In this document: in pieces, positions 25,501 to 37,867 of the stretch | Layout: each line of letters begins with the position of its first letter | Position numbering within the stretch: position 1 is the first letter of the stretch | Source: Dioscorea cayenensis subsp. rotundata | Lineage: Eukaryota > Streptophyta > Magnoliopsida > Dioscoreales > Dioscoreaceae | DNA length: 64,000 bases | Reading direction: 5' to 3' | Assembly: GCF_009730915.1 (NCBI RefSeq) | Contig: NC_052472.1 | Coordinates: 17,452,382-17,516,381 of the forward strand | The notes under the pieces: model-generated | What the model was told of the DNA's origin: nothing | What the model saw: the letters and a program-made list of their open reading frames with translations, nothing else | The model's database searches: none | Made by a program: the position numbers and the translations under genes

Positions 25501-28129
25501 GCCTTTGTACCATGATAATTACCTTACACTGATGGCAAACTTGACAGACATTTTCTGTAATAAGTGAAAAAACCTAAGACTGACTGTACAGTTAAATTTA
25601 CATTACAGATGGATTGGGCCCAGTCAGATATTCGTGGTGCTGGGGTTAGTCCTAGAGGTGGTCATGCTGCTGTTGCCGTGGATGAGAACTGGTTTATAGT
25701 CGGTGGTGGAGATAATTCTAGCGGTGAGTGAATTTTCTTACGGGAAATAGTGTGTTTTATGTTAAACTCTTTATGGGGTAGTCTATAATATCATCTGAAA
25801 CAAAGGATAAATTTGTTCACAGGTGCTCCTGAGACTCTTGTATTGAATATGCCAAAGCTTGTGTGGTCGATAGTCACAAGTGTAGGGCAACGAGATCCAC
25901 TTGCCAGTGAGGTTAGTTGCTAATCCCATTCACTTAAGTCTCATGTTTTATATTTACTTTCTCAGTTAGAAGTTTGTTGAGGAGTTATCCATATAGATAT
26001 TTTGATTAGTGAATTATATGACATTTTAGATATCTAAGTTTTATTATCTGCATGGAACTTTGGGATTGTTGTCTTGGTCTATCCTGTTTGTTAGTGTCAA
26101 ATCTCAGGGCCATGCTTTGGATTATAAGCTTCTTAGAGAAGACTTATCTAGGATGACATCTTAGAGGAACCGCTAAAACTCGTCTATGGAAGGTGGCTCT
26201 ATGTTTCCATCATATCTAAAGATAAAGATGGTTCACCATAAGTAGAAATTAGTCTGACTTGTTCGGATCTCTTCTTATGCCTATGGTTACCCATTTCTTG
26301 GTATTGCATGGCTTCTTGCACAAAAAAACATTTCCTTCTTGACTTTCGCTGAGGCTTTTGGTTATGAAGCATAGCTCTGTTGCTGGGATTGATGAATTGC
26401 TGATTACTAGGATGATAGTTGAAGCCTGCAAGATGTATTTGTGTGTCATTGTTTTGGATGGAAACTTCACTGGTTCTCCTTTATGTTCTTTGGCATTTTA
26501 CAATTTGCAATTTATTGCCATGTTATAAATCATTGTTATATTTGATCAATTATTTTGTCACAGGGCCTTACTCTCTGCTCTGCTATGATAGATGGAGAGA
26601 AACTTCTAATTGCATTTGGTGGCTACAATGGGAAGTACAACAATGAGGTATTCAAATTAATGACTGATTTTTTTCCTACAAAAAGGTTGAAGTTTAGTGC
26701 TGGTAAGGCCAATCCTTCCATTACTGGAACAGGATTAGATGCCATCTTAATATGATCATCTGCAAAGTGAAAGCTAGGATTCCTGTTTTTTCATGGCTGA
26801 ATGGTGCATCAGTGTCATCACTTGCAATCATTTACCTCATTTTCTTTCTTGTGTAATATATTGTCTGTTCACATACCATCGATCATAACTAAATAGATTA
26901 TTATGAGATTATGGAAGTTTCAGAATGAATCTTCATACAAGACCCATAGATTGAGGTCTTTAGGCCAGCTTCACTTTTTTGTCATGCTCTGGAGCACCAC
27001 CTGTTTGATCCCTGATTTCACATTGAGGGCATGCCTTGATAGCTGAATCATATGTAGTCTGGCCTCATCCATGCGTTGTATACAAGCATACATGCATGAT
27101 GAAGCTTGTGCCTAAAAGAGTGAGAGAATGTAAAGAGTGAAATATATACCATTAAACAACCTCGAAGGAAAGGAAAATCAATGAGTCACCTAACTGCAAT
27201 TAGCTAAAGGAGAAAACATAGCAGTAGTGTTTCTAGCTAAGTGCTCTTTAATCTACTTGCATCCGCATACAATTATTTTCAGAACATACTTCTTTATTAA
27301 ACTAGATGGCCTTAGAATTTGCCAGATTGACTTTCTCTAACATGCCATTGCTTTGCATGCGCCAGAAAGATCATGTAATTTTGTTCTGCAGATTTTTATT
27401 TTAAAAACCAAGAAACTGGACTCAACACAGCCTCGACTTCTTCAGTCAACAGCAGCTGCTGCAGCAGCAGCTTCTGTTACTGCTGTTTATGCATTGACAA
27501 CTGCAGCTGACAAAGAAATCACAGTGATTGCGAAAGAGGAAAAGCCCAAAAAGGTGCAAACCCAGGAATCCACAAAGGTGGTTGCAAACTATGATGCACT
27601 TAGTGCAGAAAATAAGATTTTGGAGTCCAGGCTTATGGAAATACGGGCGGAAAACTTGAAGCTTAGGGGCAATATTGATGAATTGAATAACTCCCACACT
27701 GAACTATCAATAGTAAGTATTATTATATCAGGATGGAGAAACAAAAGGAGATTGATTTTCTATGCTTTTTCTTTTTCCTGATCAGTCTTTTTCAACCTTG
27801 TGTAAGGAACTGCAATCTGTGCAAAATCAACTGGCTGCTGAGAGCTCGAGATGTTTAAAAATAGAGGTTTCTCATGTCTTCCCTGGATTTGAGATATCTT
27901 AATTTATGCAAGTCTCATTTGATAATTTATTAGTTCTTACTTTTTTTATTTTGTATTTGTTTTGAAGGAACAAATTGCAGAAATGCAGAAGAAGTTATTG
28001 TCCCTCAACTCCATAGAGCAGGAGTTAGTAGCTCTTCGTGACCAAAAAACTCAGATAGAAGTACATTCGGCTGAGCTCCAGAAACAAAGATCAGGAGGTG
28101 TTTGGAATTGGATGACTGGTGCTTCTTAG
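22597..28129 (+). CDS. Kelch-repeat protein with C-terminal coiled coil (ACBP4/5-like, no ACB domain)
   Basis: Thirteen coding exons: 22597-22710, 22959-23036, 23112-23231, 23594-23660, 24547-24608, 24785-24924, 25017-25143, 25609-25723, 25823-25911, 26564-26647, 27392-27712, 27786-27866, 27968-28129; every junction is GT-AG and in phase, giving 519 aa. Six kelch blades are readable, e.g. HAAEVFQEKLYVVGGSRNG, IMFGGEDRKRRLLNDLYILD, YLLIFGGSSHSTCFNDLHIL and LLIAFGGYNGKYNNEIFIL, each with the Gly-Gly pair and a later Trp. After the propeller come an alanine run (about 350), a Lys/Glu-rich linker and a helical coiled coil to the end, GGVWNWMTGAS. The kelch and tail resemble plant ACBP4/ACBP5, but the N-terminus MEAKNGNDSL goes straight to blade 1, so the acyl-CoA-binding domain is absent, as in the kelch-only Arabidopsis relatives. 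Molecular role unknown; probably a protein-interaction platform in the cytosol. A polyadenylation-type AATAAA is at 28418-28423. Confidence 0.93.
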
Positions 28130-28429
28130 AACACAAAACAAACATCTGAGTTCAATCTCTTGCACCAGACCAGCTACCAAATGGTTAGCACTTCCCTCCT
28201 GGATTCCTTTAATATGTCGTAAATACCACTCATATTAGCAAAAAAAAATGAAAATTCTCTTTGTTATTTTGGAGAAATACAAAAGTAAGCAATCAAACAT
28301 CTATTTGTATTGATATTTTTTTTGGGTATAAACAAACAGATTTTGCTGTTACTTGTGATGACATATTGCTGCATTGAATATGTTCAATCTGAGCATATAT
28401 ACTTCTTTGATTCAATTAATAAAGCCGCG

Positions 28430-29560
28430 TCTTCGGCATGAAATTCAATGCTGATGGTTTGGTTCCTGTCTTTTTGTATGGAAATTTTTGCTTGCTTTGC
28501 AGCTTGGAAGTCCTCTATTCTGGAAAGAGAGACAATCTGTTCACTGATTAGGTGTGTGTTGAAAGTGAATTTACAATTGTTGATTTAGTGAACATTTGGA
28601 TTGATGACCTTCAGTCAAAAACATTAGCTGTGACTTGATCAAACCTGCAGGGACCTCATTCATTTACATCTGAGAACATATCATATCTTTATTATTTATT
28701 GTTTTGTTTTTCTTTTAAGAGTTGTTGAATGAATCTTTTGTTGGACAAAGGGGGCATTTATTTTTCCAAAATATCAAGAAATGAAGAAGTGCTCAAAAGT
28801 CCAATTTTTTTTTTTTACAACTGTGACCAGTGTTGTGAGAGACATGTGACGGATTGGGAATTGATCCAGCCTGTGTATTTTCATTCGGTGACACGGGGTT
28901 TTAACTGCCTGTGTATTTTCATTCGGTAAACTGTGATAAGTGTTGTGTTTTATACTTTTATTACGTTTTACAAGATTAGAATTTGACTATTAAACTTCTT
29001 ACACTAATATATTTTTGCAGTGTGATCAATGTTGCTTGGCTATGAATTTTTTTGGCTGAAAGTCGTATTTCATTGAAATGGTGAGAGGTGGAAAATTACA
29101 TTTTAGAAGTTTATTTTACATTTATATTACAGGAAGTGAAAAAAATTTATCTTACGTTACAAAATTTATTTTACGTCACAGGAAGTGAGGGAGTAAAAAA
29201 GTTTATTTTATATTTATTTTATAGGAAGTTAAAAACCTTAAAAGACGCTTCCAATGAAATTGAGATGACTGAGGGGAAGTGTGACGGAGAGAGATTGTAC
29301 ATATTGGCCATTTGTTTTATAAGTTTTAATTATTTAAATAAATTTACTATTTAACAAATATAAATTATTAATTAAAAAATAAAGTTTTAATTTTGAATTC
29401 TTATACTGTTATTATTAAATGATTCAGTTTAGAGATTAAACTGTTCAATGCCAACATTATCATTCATTGTAGTAACTAAATATTTCATCCGATGAAGGTT
29501 AATTTAACTTTTTTTTTCAAGGATATTTTACCAATCTTTGACAAATAGACGACAAACACC
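28430..29560. other. Gene-free region downstream of the kelch gene
   Basis: Only short chance ORFs. 28860-28930 contains a duplicated CTGTGTATTTTCATTCGGT word. No gene seen. Confidence 0.5.
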
Positions 29561-29707
29561 CCATTTAAGGGAGTAAGTCGTGACGCTGCGCGATGTGGGA
29601 GAGCAGCTCAACGCCGACCCACGTGCCCTCACCTTGAGTGGACATGGGATTCGATCTCAGGTCCTCCCCGAAACGAAAGCCCTACATAAGGGACCCAGTA
29701 CCAATTG
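29561..29707 (-). mobile_element. tRNA-derived SINE-like sequence
   Basis: Read on the minus strand it starts ACCAACGACCTTTAGGTCAATTGG-like, with an A-box-type word (TAGGTCAATTGG) followed some 50 bases later by a B-box-type GATCGAATCC. The two-part RNA polymerase III promoter without a foldable tRNA suggests a SINE. Target duplications were not identified. Confidence 0.45.
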
Positions 29708-32280
29708 ACCTAAAGGTCGTTGGTTATTTTGCATTATTAATTTTTATATATAATTTTACCAATCTTTTGTCTTTAGCTTACCTTGCATTATTAATTTTTA
29801 TATATAATTTTTCTTTGTATTTTAAATTTTAAAAATATTTTATATATAAATAATATGTTTTCACCTAAAACTAAATGATAAAAAATGAAAATAGAAGAAA
29901 AAAATTCTGGCTAAATACACTTTTACAAAGTTTTTATTAAAATGAATCAATTGTTTAAGTCAATGGAAGAAACATATTAAAATATTAGAAATTATGTCGG
30001 CAAAAATGACCTCATGAAAGTGAAATTTTCAAGAAAATCATTTCTATCGAAAATAATCCAAAGAAGTTCAAAAATTGGCCAAAAAAGAGTATTATTTTCC
30101 ATAAAAATGAATTAGGGGTCGACTCATGGTGCCCCCACCGAGTCTACTTTGATAAGAAGTGAGCTAAATTTAGCGAGGTTTTTAATTTTTTTAAAATTAA
30201 ATTATTAGGGACTAAATGATAGTCTAGGTTGATTTAAGACATTATTTAGAGTATTATTTGTTTGTAGTTTAGATTTTATCTCATTGATATATATTAGAAT
30301 ATTATTGTCTTACATTTGTTGATTTGTGTCATATTTTATGCTTTTATACATATAGCTTTTTATGAGGTTATTTTTTTATATTATTAATATTTTATCATGA
30401 TGATTTAGTGACAGATTTTTGGCAAAAATCATGAAGACTCTTATTAATGAAACACTACCTATTAATTTTTTTTTAAGATAATATGCTATTATTATAATAA
30501 ATATTTTAATACAATTTTTTAAGTTTGTGGCTCTTGAGACTATTTATAGTTATTACCACTATTCACCGGGGGTTTTGTTTATGGAGTACTCTATTATCAG
30601 GTTATTAATTTCGTCCGTGACCTTCCAGTACTATACAGACGTTAACCCTTATACATTATGTTATAATTTTGTGAAGATATTTTTTTATAAACAATTACCT
30701 TGGTAGAGTTATTGTGATCCTATATGTGAGAAAGTGTTACTTTTAAAATTTTAAAACTATTTTATAAAAAAAATTTATAGATAGTTGTCTCTCACTTTAG
30801 ATATTCTTTACCTGCCCACTTGTCTCATGTAAGCTTCATGTTTGTGCATTCATTGTTGAAATATGGTTGAAAATAAACATATGATATTGATTATAAGTAT
30901 AGAAAATTAATACAGCTAGATATTGGCATATTGCATGTGGCCCATCCTATGATGTATATATGGACTATTTTGATCAAACTAGAAGATTTCTAGGAAGGCA
31001 TCTCATTTTTGTCTTTTTTTTTTTCTTTTTAATTTTTTTTTAAAACTAGATTGGAAGAGACGTAAATTTAGAATGCTGATAAAATGATCTAAAAGCTATA
31101 TAAGCTAAATAATTATAGAGCAAGTGTTTGGCTTCTTGTTATTTTTAATAAAACAATAATTTTTTTTAATGTGATTTAACCTATGGGCTATGTAGTTTCC
31201 AAGAGGTTTCATATCAAGGTTTAATATTTCATTGGATGAAAATTAAGCCAACCTTTGTACATTAATCGGATTATTATTATTGCTAAAATAAAGATGTATA
31301 GCTTTGAGAACAAAATTATTAAAATAATAAATATGAATAATGTTAATATTATAAGGGACATCAAGGATTTTAGTGAATGGAGAGTACATCATACAACTAA
31401 ACCAAATGATAATAATCTAATATAAAAATCACCTTAATTAATATAATACATATACACAAAATTAACATCCTACTCTAATTAATAAAGTGCCATTCATAAA
31501 TAAAAATAAAAATAATTAGTTGACAGGCAAATTAAGGAGATGTTTTCTCTCTATTGATTATTTCTTTTATAAATATAGACAAAAGAGATGTTTAAACCCT
31601 CCATTTTTGAGTTGAGAGGGATTCTAGATCAAAGAAGTAAATACCACACTCCTATATTTTTTTTCTTCTTTTCAAACTAGTTTTTATTGTGAAAAATAAA
31701 ATTAAGAAGAAAAATTAAGGCCACTAATCCAAAGTAAGTTCAGAAAATTTCACAGTTTTACCTAGTCAATAAACCTTTAAATAATGGCTAGTGCCTAGCT
31801 AGTGGTCTACTTCATCAAATCCTTCTCTAATCCTTTAACTTTAAGATAAAGTTGAAATGATGCCAAGTTTTGCTCTAACCTTTCTCCAAATTGTCACATA
31901 TTTTCAATTATTCAAATGTTAAATATTAATTTAATTATTACAATAAAGCTAACATGACATTCAAGCTATCAAGATCTTCAATAAAAATAAAACACCAATA
32001 AAGAGTAAAAGCATGAACCAAAGATCATACTAACTCCACCGCAAAAAAACATATTTATATACTTTATTAAAAATTCCTTTCACAATGGATGTTAAATAAA
32101 AAAAGTAGCATGATAGTGTATTATGATTTATGAGATAGTGGATAAGTGGCACAATTTGAAAAGAATCCACTAAGTGGAAAATAGACTTAAAGTTTAAAAT
32201 TAATTTATACCAAACGAGTGAAAGAGTGACACTTGATCATGGTGACTAAATTGTCAAAAGGTTCCACTTGCTGCATCCCA
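29708..32280. other. AT-rich gene-free region before GRP1
   Basis: Contains a two-copy repeat of about 53 bp (29716-29815, unit with GCATTATTAATTTTTATATA) and otherwise no ORF or element I can support. Confidence 0.5.
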
Positions 32281-32287
32281 AAACGCT

Positions 32288-32352
32288 CTCATTTCACACG
32301 TTGTTTTGTTTCCACGTGAAAGTGAGAGCCATGCATGCAAACCCTATAAATA
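32288..32352 (+). promoter_or_regulatory. GRP1 core promoter
   Basis: TATA box TATAAATA at 32345-32352 within CCCTATAAATACCCT, 67 bases before the ATG. Upstream is CTCATTTCACAC (32288-32299), a word shared with GRP2 and GRP3, and CCACGTGA near 32312, a G-box-like core. Confidence 0.75.
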
Positions 32353-32418
32353 CCCTGCCATTGCTTCTCAAACTCTCACAACAAAACATAACTAATTAGT
32401 ACTCTGATTGAGAACAAT

Positions 32419-33045
32419 ATGGCTAAGAACACTAGGCTTGTGGGCCTTGCATTCATTCTCTTGCTCACTATAAGCCTCACCACTGCCTCTAGGACTTTGC
32501 ACAAGGTTAATCATTCCGGTGGTGGTGGCGGTGGTAGTGGTAGTGGAGGAGGAGGTGGAGGTGGTGGTGGCAATGGTAATGGCTCTGGCTATGGCTCCGG
32601 CTATGGGTCCGGTTATGGTGAAGGTGGAGGTGGAGGAGGGGATGAAAGTGAAGCTTATGGCAGGGGGGGTGGCGGCGGCGGCGGCGGTGGCGGCGGCGGC
32701 GGCAGTGGAAACGGTGGTGGCTCTGGGTATGGACAGGGTTCTGGCTCTGGCTATGGCTCCGGTGGTGGTGCTAACGGAGGAGGTTATGGCCGCGGAGGAG
32801 GAGGTGGTGGTGGCGGCGGTGGAGGACGTGGAGGTGGCAGTGGCTCTGGCTATGGCTCTGGCTCTGGCTCCGGATATGGTAGTGGAGGTGGGAATGACGG
32901 AGGAGGATATGGACGGGGAGGAGGTGGTGGCGGTGGCGGTGGCGGTGGCCAAGGATCGGGTTCTGGCTCCGGTTATGGCTCTGGGTATGGCTCCGGTGAA
33001 GGTGGTGGTTATGGAGGTAGTGGAGGAGAAGGGGGACACTACTAA
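32419..33045 (+). CDS. Secreted glycine-rich protein 1 (GRP1)
   Basis: Single-exon 208-aa protein. An N-terminal signal peptide (MAKNTRLVGLAFILLLTISL) with likely cleavage after TTAS is followed by a short RTLHKVNH segment and then a glycine-rich body: runs of Gly alternating with Ser-Gly-Tyr-Gly repeats and a few acidic residues. This is the class of putative glycine-rich cell-wall structural proteins; such proteins are exported to the wall, and the tyrosines may be cross-linked (family inference). The ATG is the first after a perfect TATA and the signal peptide fixes the start. Overlapping frames also stay open because of the GGN/GGT repeats and are artefacts. AATAAA at 33151-33156 is a candidate polyadenylation signal. 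Confidence 0.9.
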   Translation: MAKNTRLVGLAFILLLTISLTTASRTLHKVNHSGGGGGGSGSGGGGGGGGGNGNGSGYGSGYGSGYGEGGGGGGDESEAYGRGGGGGGGGGGGGGSGNGGGSGYGQGSGSGYGSGGGANGGGYGRGGGGGGGGGGGRGGGSGSGYGSGSGSGYGSGGGNDGGGYGRGGGGGGGGGGGQGSGSGSGYGSGYGSGEGGGYGGSGGEGGHY

Positions 33046-33059
33046 TTATTAGTAATTAG

Positions 33060-35690
33060 AGCTTGTTTATCTTGCTATTATGCATGTATGGATCATTTGG
33101 TCCCTTGCTTGATGTAATAGACTTTATGTATGTAATGGAGTATATATGATAATAAAGTTAAGTATTAAGAGAGAATAAATTAATTAAGCTTGTGATCTGA
33201 TATTACTAGAACTTGAATGTAATTCATGGGAATGAATGTTGATTTTGATTGAATTTTAAGATTAATTGATTGATTAATTAGATAATTAATTTTGTAAGGA
33301 AAATCATCCTCCCTAGCTATGTTTTTAAATTTTGAACTACGTGAGTTTTAGAAATTGAAGGAATGGTGCTTAATTAAGGTCAAGGTTTATCATATATATA
33401 TATATATATATATATGAGTTTTTATCAATAAAACACTTATCTTTTTCATGGTTTATTGTAGATAATTGTCAAATATTACCTATATTAAAATGAGAGATGA
33501 TCCAGACGAACCAGTTCCATGATAATTACGATGGAACCAACATGTGGCTTATTTTCACTCGTTGGATCATCTTAAATTTTGTAACTTTTAGAACAAAGAG
33601 TAGCAATCTTTTAAGGTAATTACCAATGTATCCCTATATTATATAATAAATAAAAAATAAAATATATAAACCCATGATTAAAAATGAGTCAAGTCTAGGT
33701 TTCGTAATAGACTAATAGTTACCACGGAACTAAGTCCATTGAATTATTTTTTTATTAAAATATTAAATGTGAATTAGTTAGAGTAACTGTGCTTGCGAGA
33801 AAACAATAACAAGAATATCCGGATGTAAGAAGGGAATACAATTGTATAAATAATGAAATTGAAAAAATATATGTCCGTACATATTAAAATATAATTATAT
33901 TGAACAACTATTTTTTATAAAAATTAATTTAATAATTAAATATAAAATATATAATACTATTCTTGCAGAGGAAGCGAGTTCAAACTTTAAGCCGTGAAGA
34001 ATGAAGTCATAAATGTCACAAAGATCCTTGGCCATATATATATATAATATACAACACTTTTTTTCAAACTCAAACCTGGTGATCCATAATGAACTTATAA
34101 ATAAATATTTTTCGCTAGCAATAAAGAAAATTATAAAATAAGCTAACATAGAGTAATATAAAATGAAACAACGGCATATAAAACTATTCCTTTGTTTTTA
34201 CTCATATAAATTTCTTAAATTTATTATATATTAATATTATTATCGATTTTTTTATTTTTTAACTATATAGATAAATTACTATACATATTTTATTTATATT
34301 TTAATCATACATTAAAAAAAAAATTAAATCTTAATTTCGTACCGAGTGATCAAATGCTTTGCCATTCGATGATTGTGACAGTGATTATTTTTTATTTTTA
34401 AAAACTATAAATATATAAAAGAGAAAAAACAAAAGACAAGTGTATTACCCTGGCATTTATGGAGAATACACCTAATTCAAATTGAGGGCACCCAATTCAA
34501 TTGTTTATTTATTTTTCTAAAACCAATTTTTCTTTTTATCCTTTTTTTTAATTTATTGTCCACGGTTTATGACGTTGCTTATTTATTTTTCTTGAACCAC
34601 TTTTAATTTATTGTCCACGGTTTGTGACGTTGTTGATTTTGTTTTTTATTAGAATGTCCATGCTAATAAAATTTCATGGTTACATAGCGGTTTACATGGG
34701 CGGCTAAGGAAAGCAGCAATCCATGTCATGTTTTTGTTGGCTTATGGCCAAAAGTCAAGTTTGATATGGCTTCTTGGTCACTATATTGGTGGCCATATTA
34801 ATTAGGCAGAAATTAGTTGACTATAACTAGATAAAAACTTACGTATATGTATATTGGAAATTATTTTCATTTGGAAAATGAATGATAAACAAGTAAAATA
34901 TAATAATATCTAAATAAAAATTAATTTTGTTAAATATTTCTTGCATCAAAACATTGAGGGAGGCATGAGTAGCCATGAGTGAGTGGGAAAACACTATTTT
35001 ATTTAAGATGTGAAATAAGGACAAATATGTCATGGCATTAATTTCTACTATACGTTTATGTGCCAAGGAACAAAGAGGATATATATGATACAATTCTTAT
35101 GAATAAGAATAATCTCATAATTGTACAAAAAGAAAAAAAAGATTTTTATTCGTTTAGTGGAGAATAAAGTACAGTATTTTTATTTTATTTTATTTTCTTT
35201 TTTACTATAAAATCATCATTGAACATTTTTTTGTTGTATACTAGCTACTCCTTCAAGTTTATTTAATAATTAAATTACCACTAATTTTTTTTAAAGCTTA
35301 ATTGCATATATATCATCATATATAGATATATATCCCATAAAAATTTAATTCCATATTCTCAGAAAAAAAAAACCAATATTTATTGATATACTCGCCAATC
35401 AACAATCAACTTAAATGTTTTCTTAAAAAAAAATTAAATAAATAAAAATCCTTCATCCTAACTTATCTTGTCCTCACCAAATTCCTAAGTCTTATCAGTG
35501 AAACAATTAACTATTAATATCTATTTAAGTAACTATATATGGATTCTAGGAAGAAATATGTATAATGTATTAAAGAGCCTTTTTTAAAAGTTTGATAAAG
35601 ACTAAAGCCAATGAAAGAGAAATAAACAATAACAAAATAAAAAGGCTTAATTATAAGATGTGAGGAATCGTCAAAAAGAAAGAAATAGAT
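33060..35690. other. AT-rich intergenic DNA between GRP1 and GRP2
   Basis: No gene seen. Contains an (AT)n run (33393-33415) and a two-copy repeat at about 34550-34637 sharing TTTATTGTCCACGGTTTRTG. A 3' flank of GRP1 (33150-33330) reappears near 46.8 kb. Confidence 0.55.
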
Positions 35691-35711
35691 ACGAACGCGT
35701 TCTCGTAAGTC

Positions 35712-35810
35712 CTCATTTCACACATAGAAAACGAAGGTAATGAGAACCCCTAATTCTAAATAAACAGTAAATAATTAGCCAAAGTCTCATGCAAACAAAC
35801 CCTATAAATA
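35712..35810 (+). promoter_or_regulatory. GRP2 core promoter
   Basis: TATAAATA at 35803-35810 in CCCTATAAATACCC. CTCATTTCACAC at 35712-35723, preceded by CGCGTTCTCG and AAGTC, words also upstream of GRP3. Confidence 0.75.
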
Positions 35811-35890
35811 CCCTTCCATTCACTCCACAACTCCCATCCCTTGCTTCTACTTCCACTGCTCTTACTACTACTAGTACTAGTATAGCCACA

Positions 35891-36487
35891 ATGGCTAAGA
35901 ACACAAAGCTTTTGGTTCTTGGCTTCATACTTCTCCTAGCCATAGGTCTGTCCTCTGCAGCGAGGACTTTGAGTGAGGGTTACACGTCTGGTGGAGGTGG
36001 AGGAGGTGAAGGTGGAGGAGGAGGTGGAGGTGAAGGTGGTGGTGGATCTGGCTATGGATCTGGGTCTGGATCTGGGTCTGGGGGTGGTGAAGGTGGAGGA
36101 GGATATGGGAAAGGAGGTGGTGGTGGAGGTGGAGGTGGACAAGGTGGTGGTGGTGGATCAGGATCAGGCTCAGGATCTGGATATGGGTCTGGGTCAGGAT
36201 CAGGATATGGATCAGGTGGTGGGGGTGGTAAAGGTGGTGGTGGTGGTGGTGGTTCTGGCGGAGGACATGGTGGTGGTGGTTCTGGTGGGGGACAAGGTGG
36301 TGGATCCGGATATGGGTCTGGGTCTGGTTCTGGTGGAGGACAAGGAGGTGGTGGAGGACATGGAGGTGGTGGTGGAGGTGGAGGAGGACATGGAGGTGGT
36401 GGTGGAGGAGGAGCAGGATCTGGTTCAGGGTCTGGATATGGTGAAGGTGGTGGATATGGGAGTGGAGGTGGACATGGACGTCCTTAG
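35891..36487 (+). CDS. Secreted glycine-rich protein 2 (GRP2)
   Basis: Single-exon 198-aa protein. Signal peptide MAKNTKLLVLGFILLLAIGL, predicted cleavage near SSAA, then RTLSEGYTS and a Gly-rich body with GSGSGYGSG blocks, GGGEGGGG runs and His or Lys at intervals (GGHGGGG, GKGGGG). The longer open frame reaching upstream to 35789 crosses the TATA box, so the ATG at 35891, which starts the signal peptide and matches the GRP1 and GRP3 starts, is the right one. Likely a cell-wall structural protein. Nearly identical to GRP3 at the N-terminus, differing by a few repeat-length changes in the body. Confidence 0.92.
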   Translation: MAKNTKLLVLGFILLLAIGLSSAARTLSEGYTSGGGGGGEGGGGGGGEGGGGSGYGSGSGSGSGGGEGGGGYGKGGGGGGGGGQGGGGGSGSGSGSGYGSGSGSGYGSGGGGGKGGGGGGGSGGGHGGGGSGGGQGGGSGYGSGSGSGGGQGGGGGHGGGGGGGGGHGGGGGGGAGSGSGSGYGEGGGYGSGGGHGRP

Positions 36488-36589
36488 AGGAAGGAGAGTA
36501 GGTCCATGGATGAGGACAAGCTCCATGGATTGATATGTTGAGCAGTAGTGTTTGTGTGATATGATATTATTAATTATAAGAGCATCATT

Positions 36590-36690
36590 ATGTAGTATGA
36601 GAAATAAAGACTACTGCTTTTATGCTTTATATATTATGCAGTATTTGAGAAATAAAACTAGTGCTTCTATGCATGCTTTTCGTAGAGTTT
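36590..36690 (+). terminator. GRP2 3' end with duplicated polyadenylation module
   Basis: Two similar modules, each with AGTATGAGAAATAAA or AGTATTTGAGAAATAAA followed by ACTACTGCTT or ACTAGTGCTT and TATGC, lie about 55 bases apart (36593 and 36641). GRP3 has the same pair near 51016 and 51057. Confidence 0.55.
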
Positions 36691-36739
36691 TGAACCCTTT
36701 TTTTTTTTTATGCATGTTGCAGGACAAATGTTTCACTTG

Positions 36740-37859
36740 ATTTACATGTTGAACTCAAGTGCATGAAATGGTGGTAGAATTTGGTATGGAAATGAGCGAG
36801 AGAGATAATTAAATTTTCCAAACAATTATGATATAATAAAATATAAAGCTTGTATATATCTAAAAAAGTCCAAAATATAATATTTTGTATTAAATGCTTT
36901 ATATCTCACTTATAGAATTAATAATATTAATTATTTTCTAATATTGAAAACTACATTATTAATATTCGTGCTTACAATTATTCATAACTAAGCATTAGGG
37001 AAGTAAAAATGATATTGTTCTACCTGACCATTATTTTATTGTATTGCTTCATGAGACATGAAATAAATAATTTAATTTTTTTATCTTCCAATTCTACTCA
37101 CCGGCAGATTTTTTCATAAGAGTTTGTGTTAATGTTTTTTGAACAATATTAAAAAAATAATGATGATGATCAATTTTATCATAAGAGTTGTGTTAGTGAC
37201 TGATGGTGATTAGTCATAGATCGTCGGTGACTGATGCCGCCCGCCACCAATGGCAGGTAGTGACTTGTGACTGTGGCATGTCCTCCCAGCAGGTAAGATG
37301 CGATAAATGGTGCATTAGAAGTGCAATAATATGTTAAAATTCTAAAATCATTAAGGCGTCATCTTAAATACCCTAGAAAGATGCATATATCTATTTCACT
37401 GCTATTAAAAAAAAAATCTACAATTCAATTTTCAGATTTAAAAATTAAATATATATTTAACTATAATTTATGGAGTATTAGTGTCATAATAAAAATCAAC
37501 TTTATGTAGGCATTCAAAGAAAAATTCAATGGTAGTTGTAATATTTTATTTAAGCACAAGGTTATCCTAATAAAAATTTGTTGTCAGGTAAATAGCAATC
37601 AATTTTTTTTTCCGATGCAAATATGTCATTCATCTCTTAGAATATTTAATTAAAAAATCAAGATTATTGTTTGATCACTTCTCCTTGTCAATTAATTTAT
37701 AATCTTCTTGCTACCCTTTGGCACCATATTGGTCAAATTGAGAAATTGGACACCTAAGGAGGGCATTGAGAGGCAATTCTTTGTTTACTGCCATGAACTT
37801 AGAGTGTTTGATGTAACTAATGATTCCCCCTTGGTATAGAGAATTGCCCTCTTGGGTGT
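36740..37859. other. Gene-free flank of GRP2
   Basis: AT-rich, with a short GC-richer patch at about 37195-37300 (GATTAGTCATAGATCG, CCGCCCGCCACCAATGGC) that resembles 51710-51850 in the other duplicate. No gene seen. Confidence 0.5.
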
Positions 37860-37867
37860 AATAGGAT

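Larger units (their letters stand above)
33150..37860. repeat. Segmental duplication, unit A (contains GRP2)
   Basis: Collinear anchors shared with unit B (46740-53230): 33150-33330 with 46745-46885 (TTGATTAATTAGATAATTAA), the whole GRP gene with leader and 3' region, and 37670-37790 with 53065-53175 (GATCACTTCTCCTTGTCAAT, AAATTGGACACCTA, GGAGGGCATTGAGAG). A further block, 45290-45935, matches 53240-55640 minus a hAT insertion, and would extend unit A beyond the transposons at 37.9-45.3 kb. Intergenic parts have diverged heavily. Confidence 0.75.

Noticed and set aside
32392..33052. Long ORFs in other frames and on the minus strand of GRP1, GRP2 and GRP3
   Set aside because: Glycine codon repeats (GGN) leave alternative frames free of stops; the products are low-complexity Val/Glu, Ser/Thr or His/Leu strings.
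35713..35943. Minus-strand ORF with a signal-peptide-like start opposite GRP2 (and its equal at 50152-50337)
   Set aside because: It is the reverse of the GRP leader and signal peptide; the hydrophobic look comes from the complementary codons, and it has no own promoter or conserved end.
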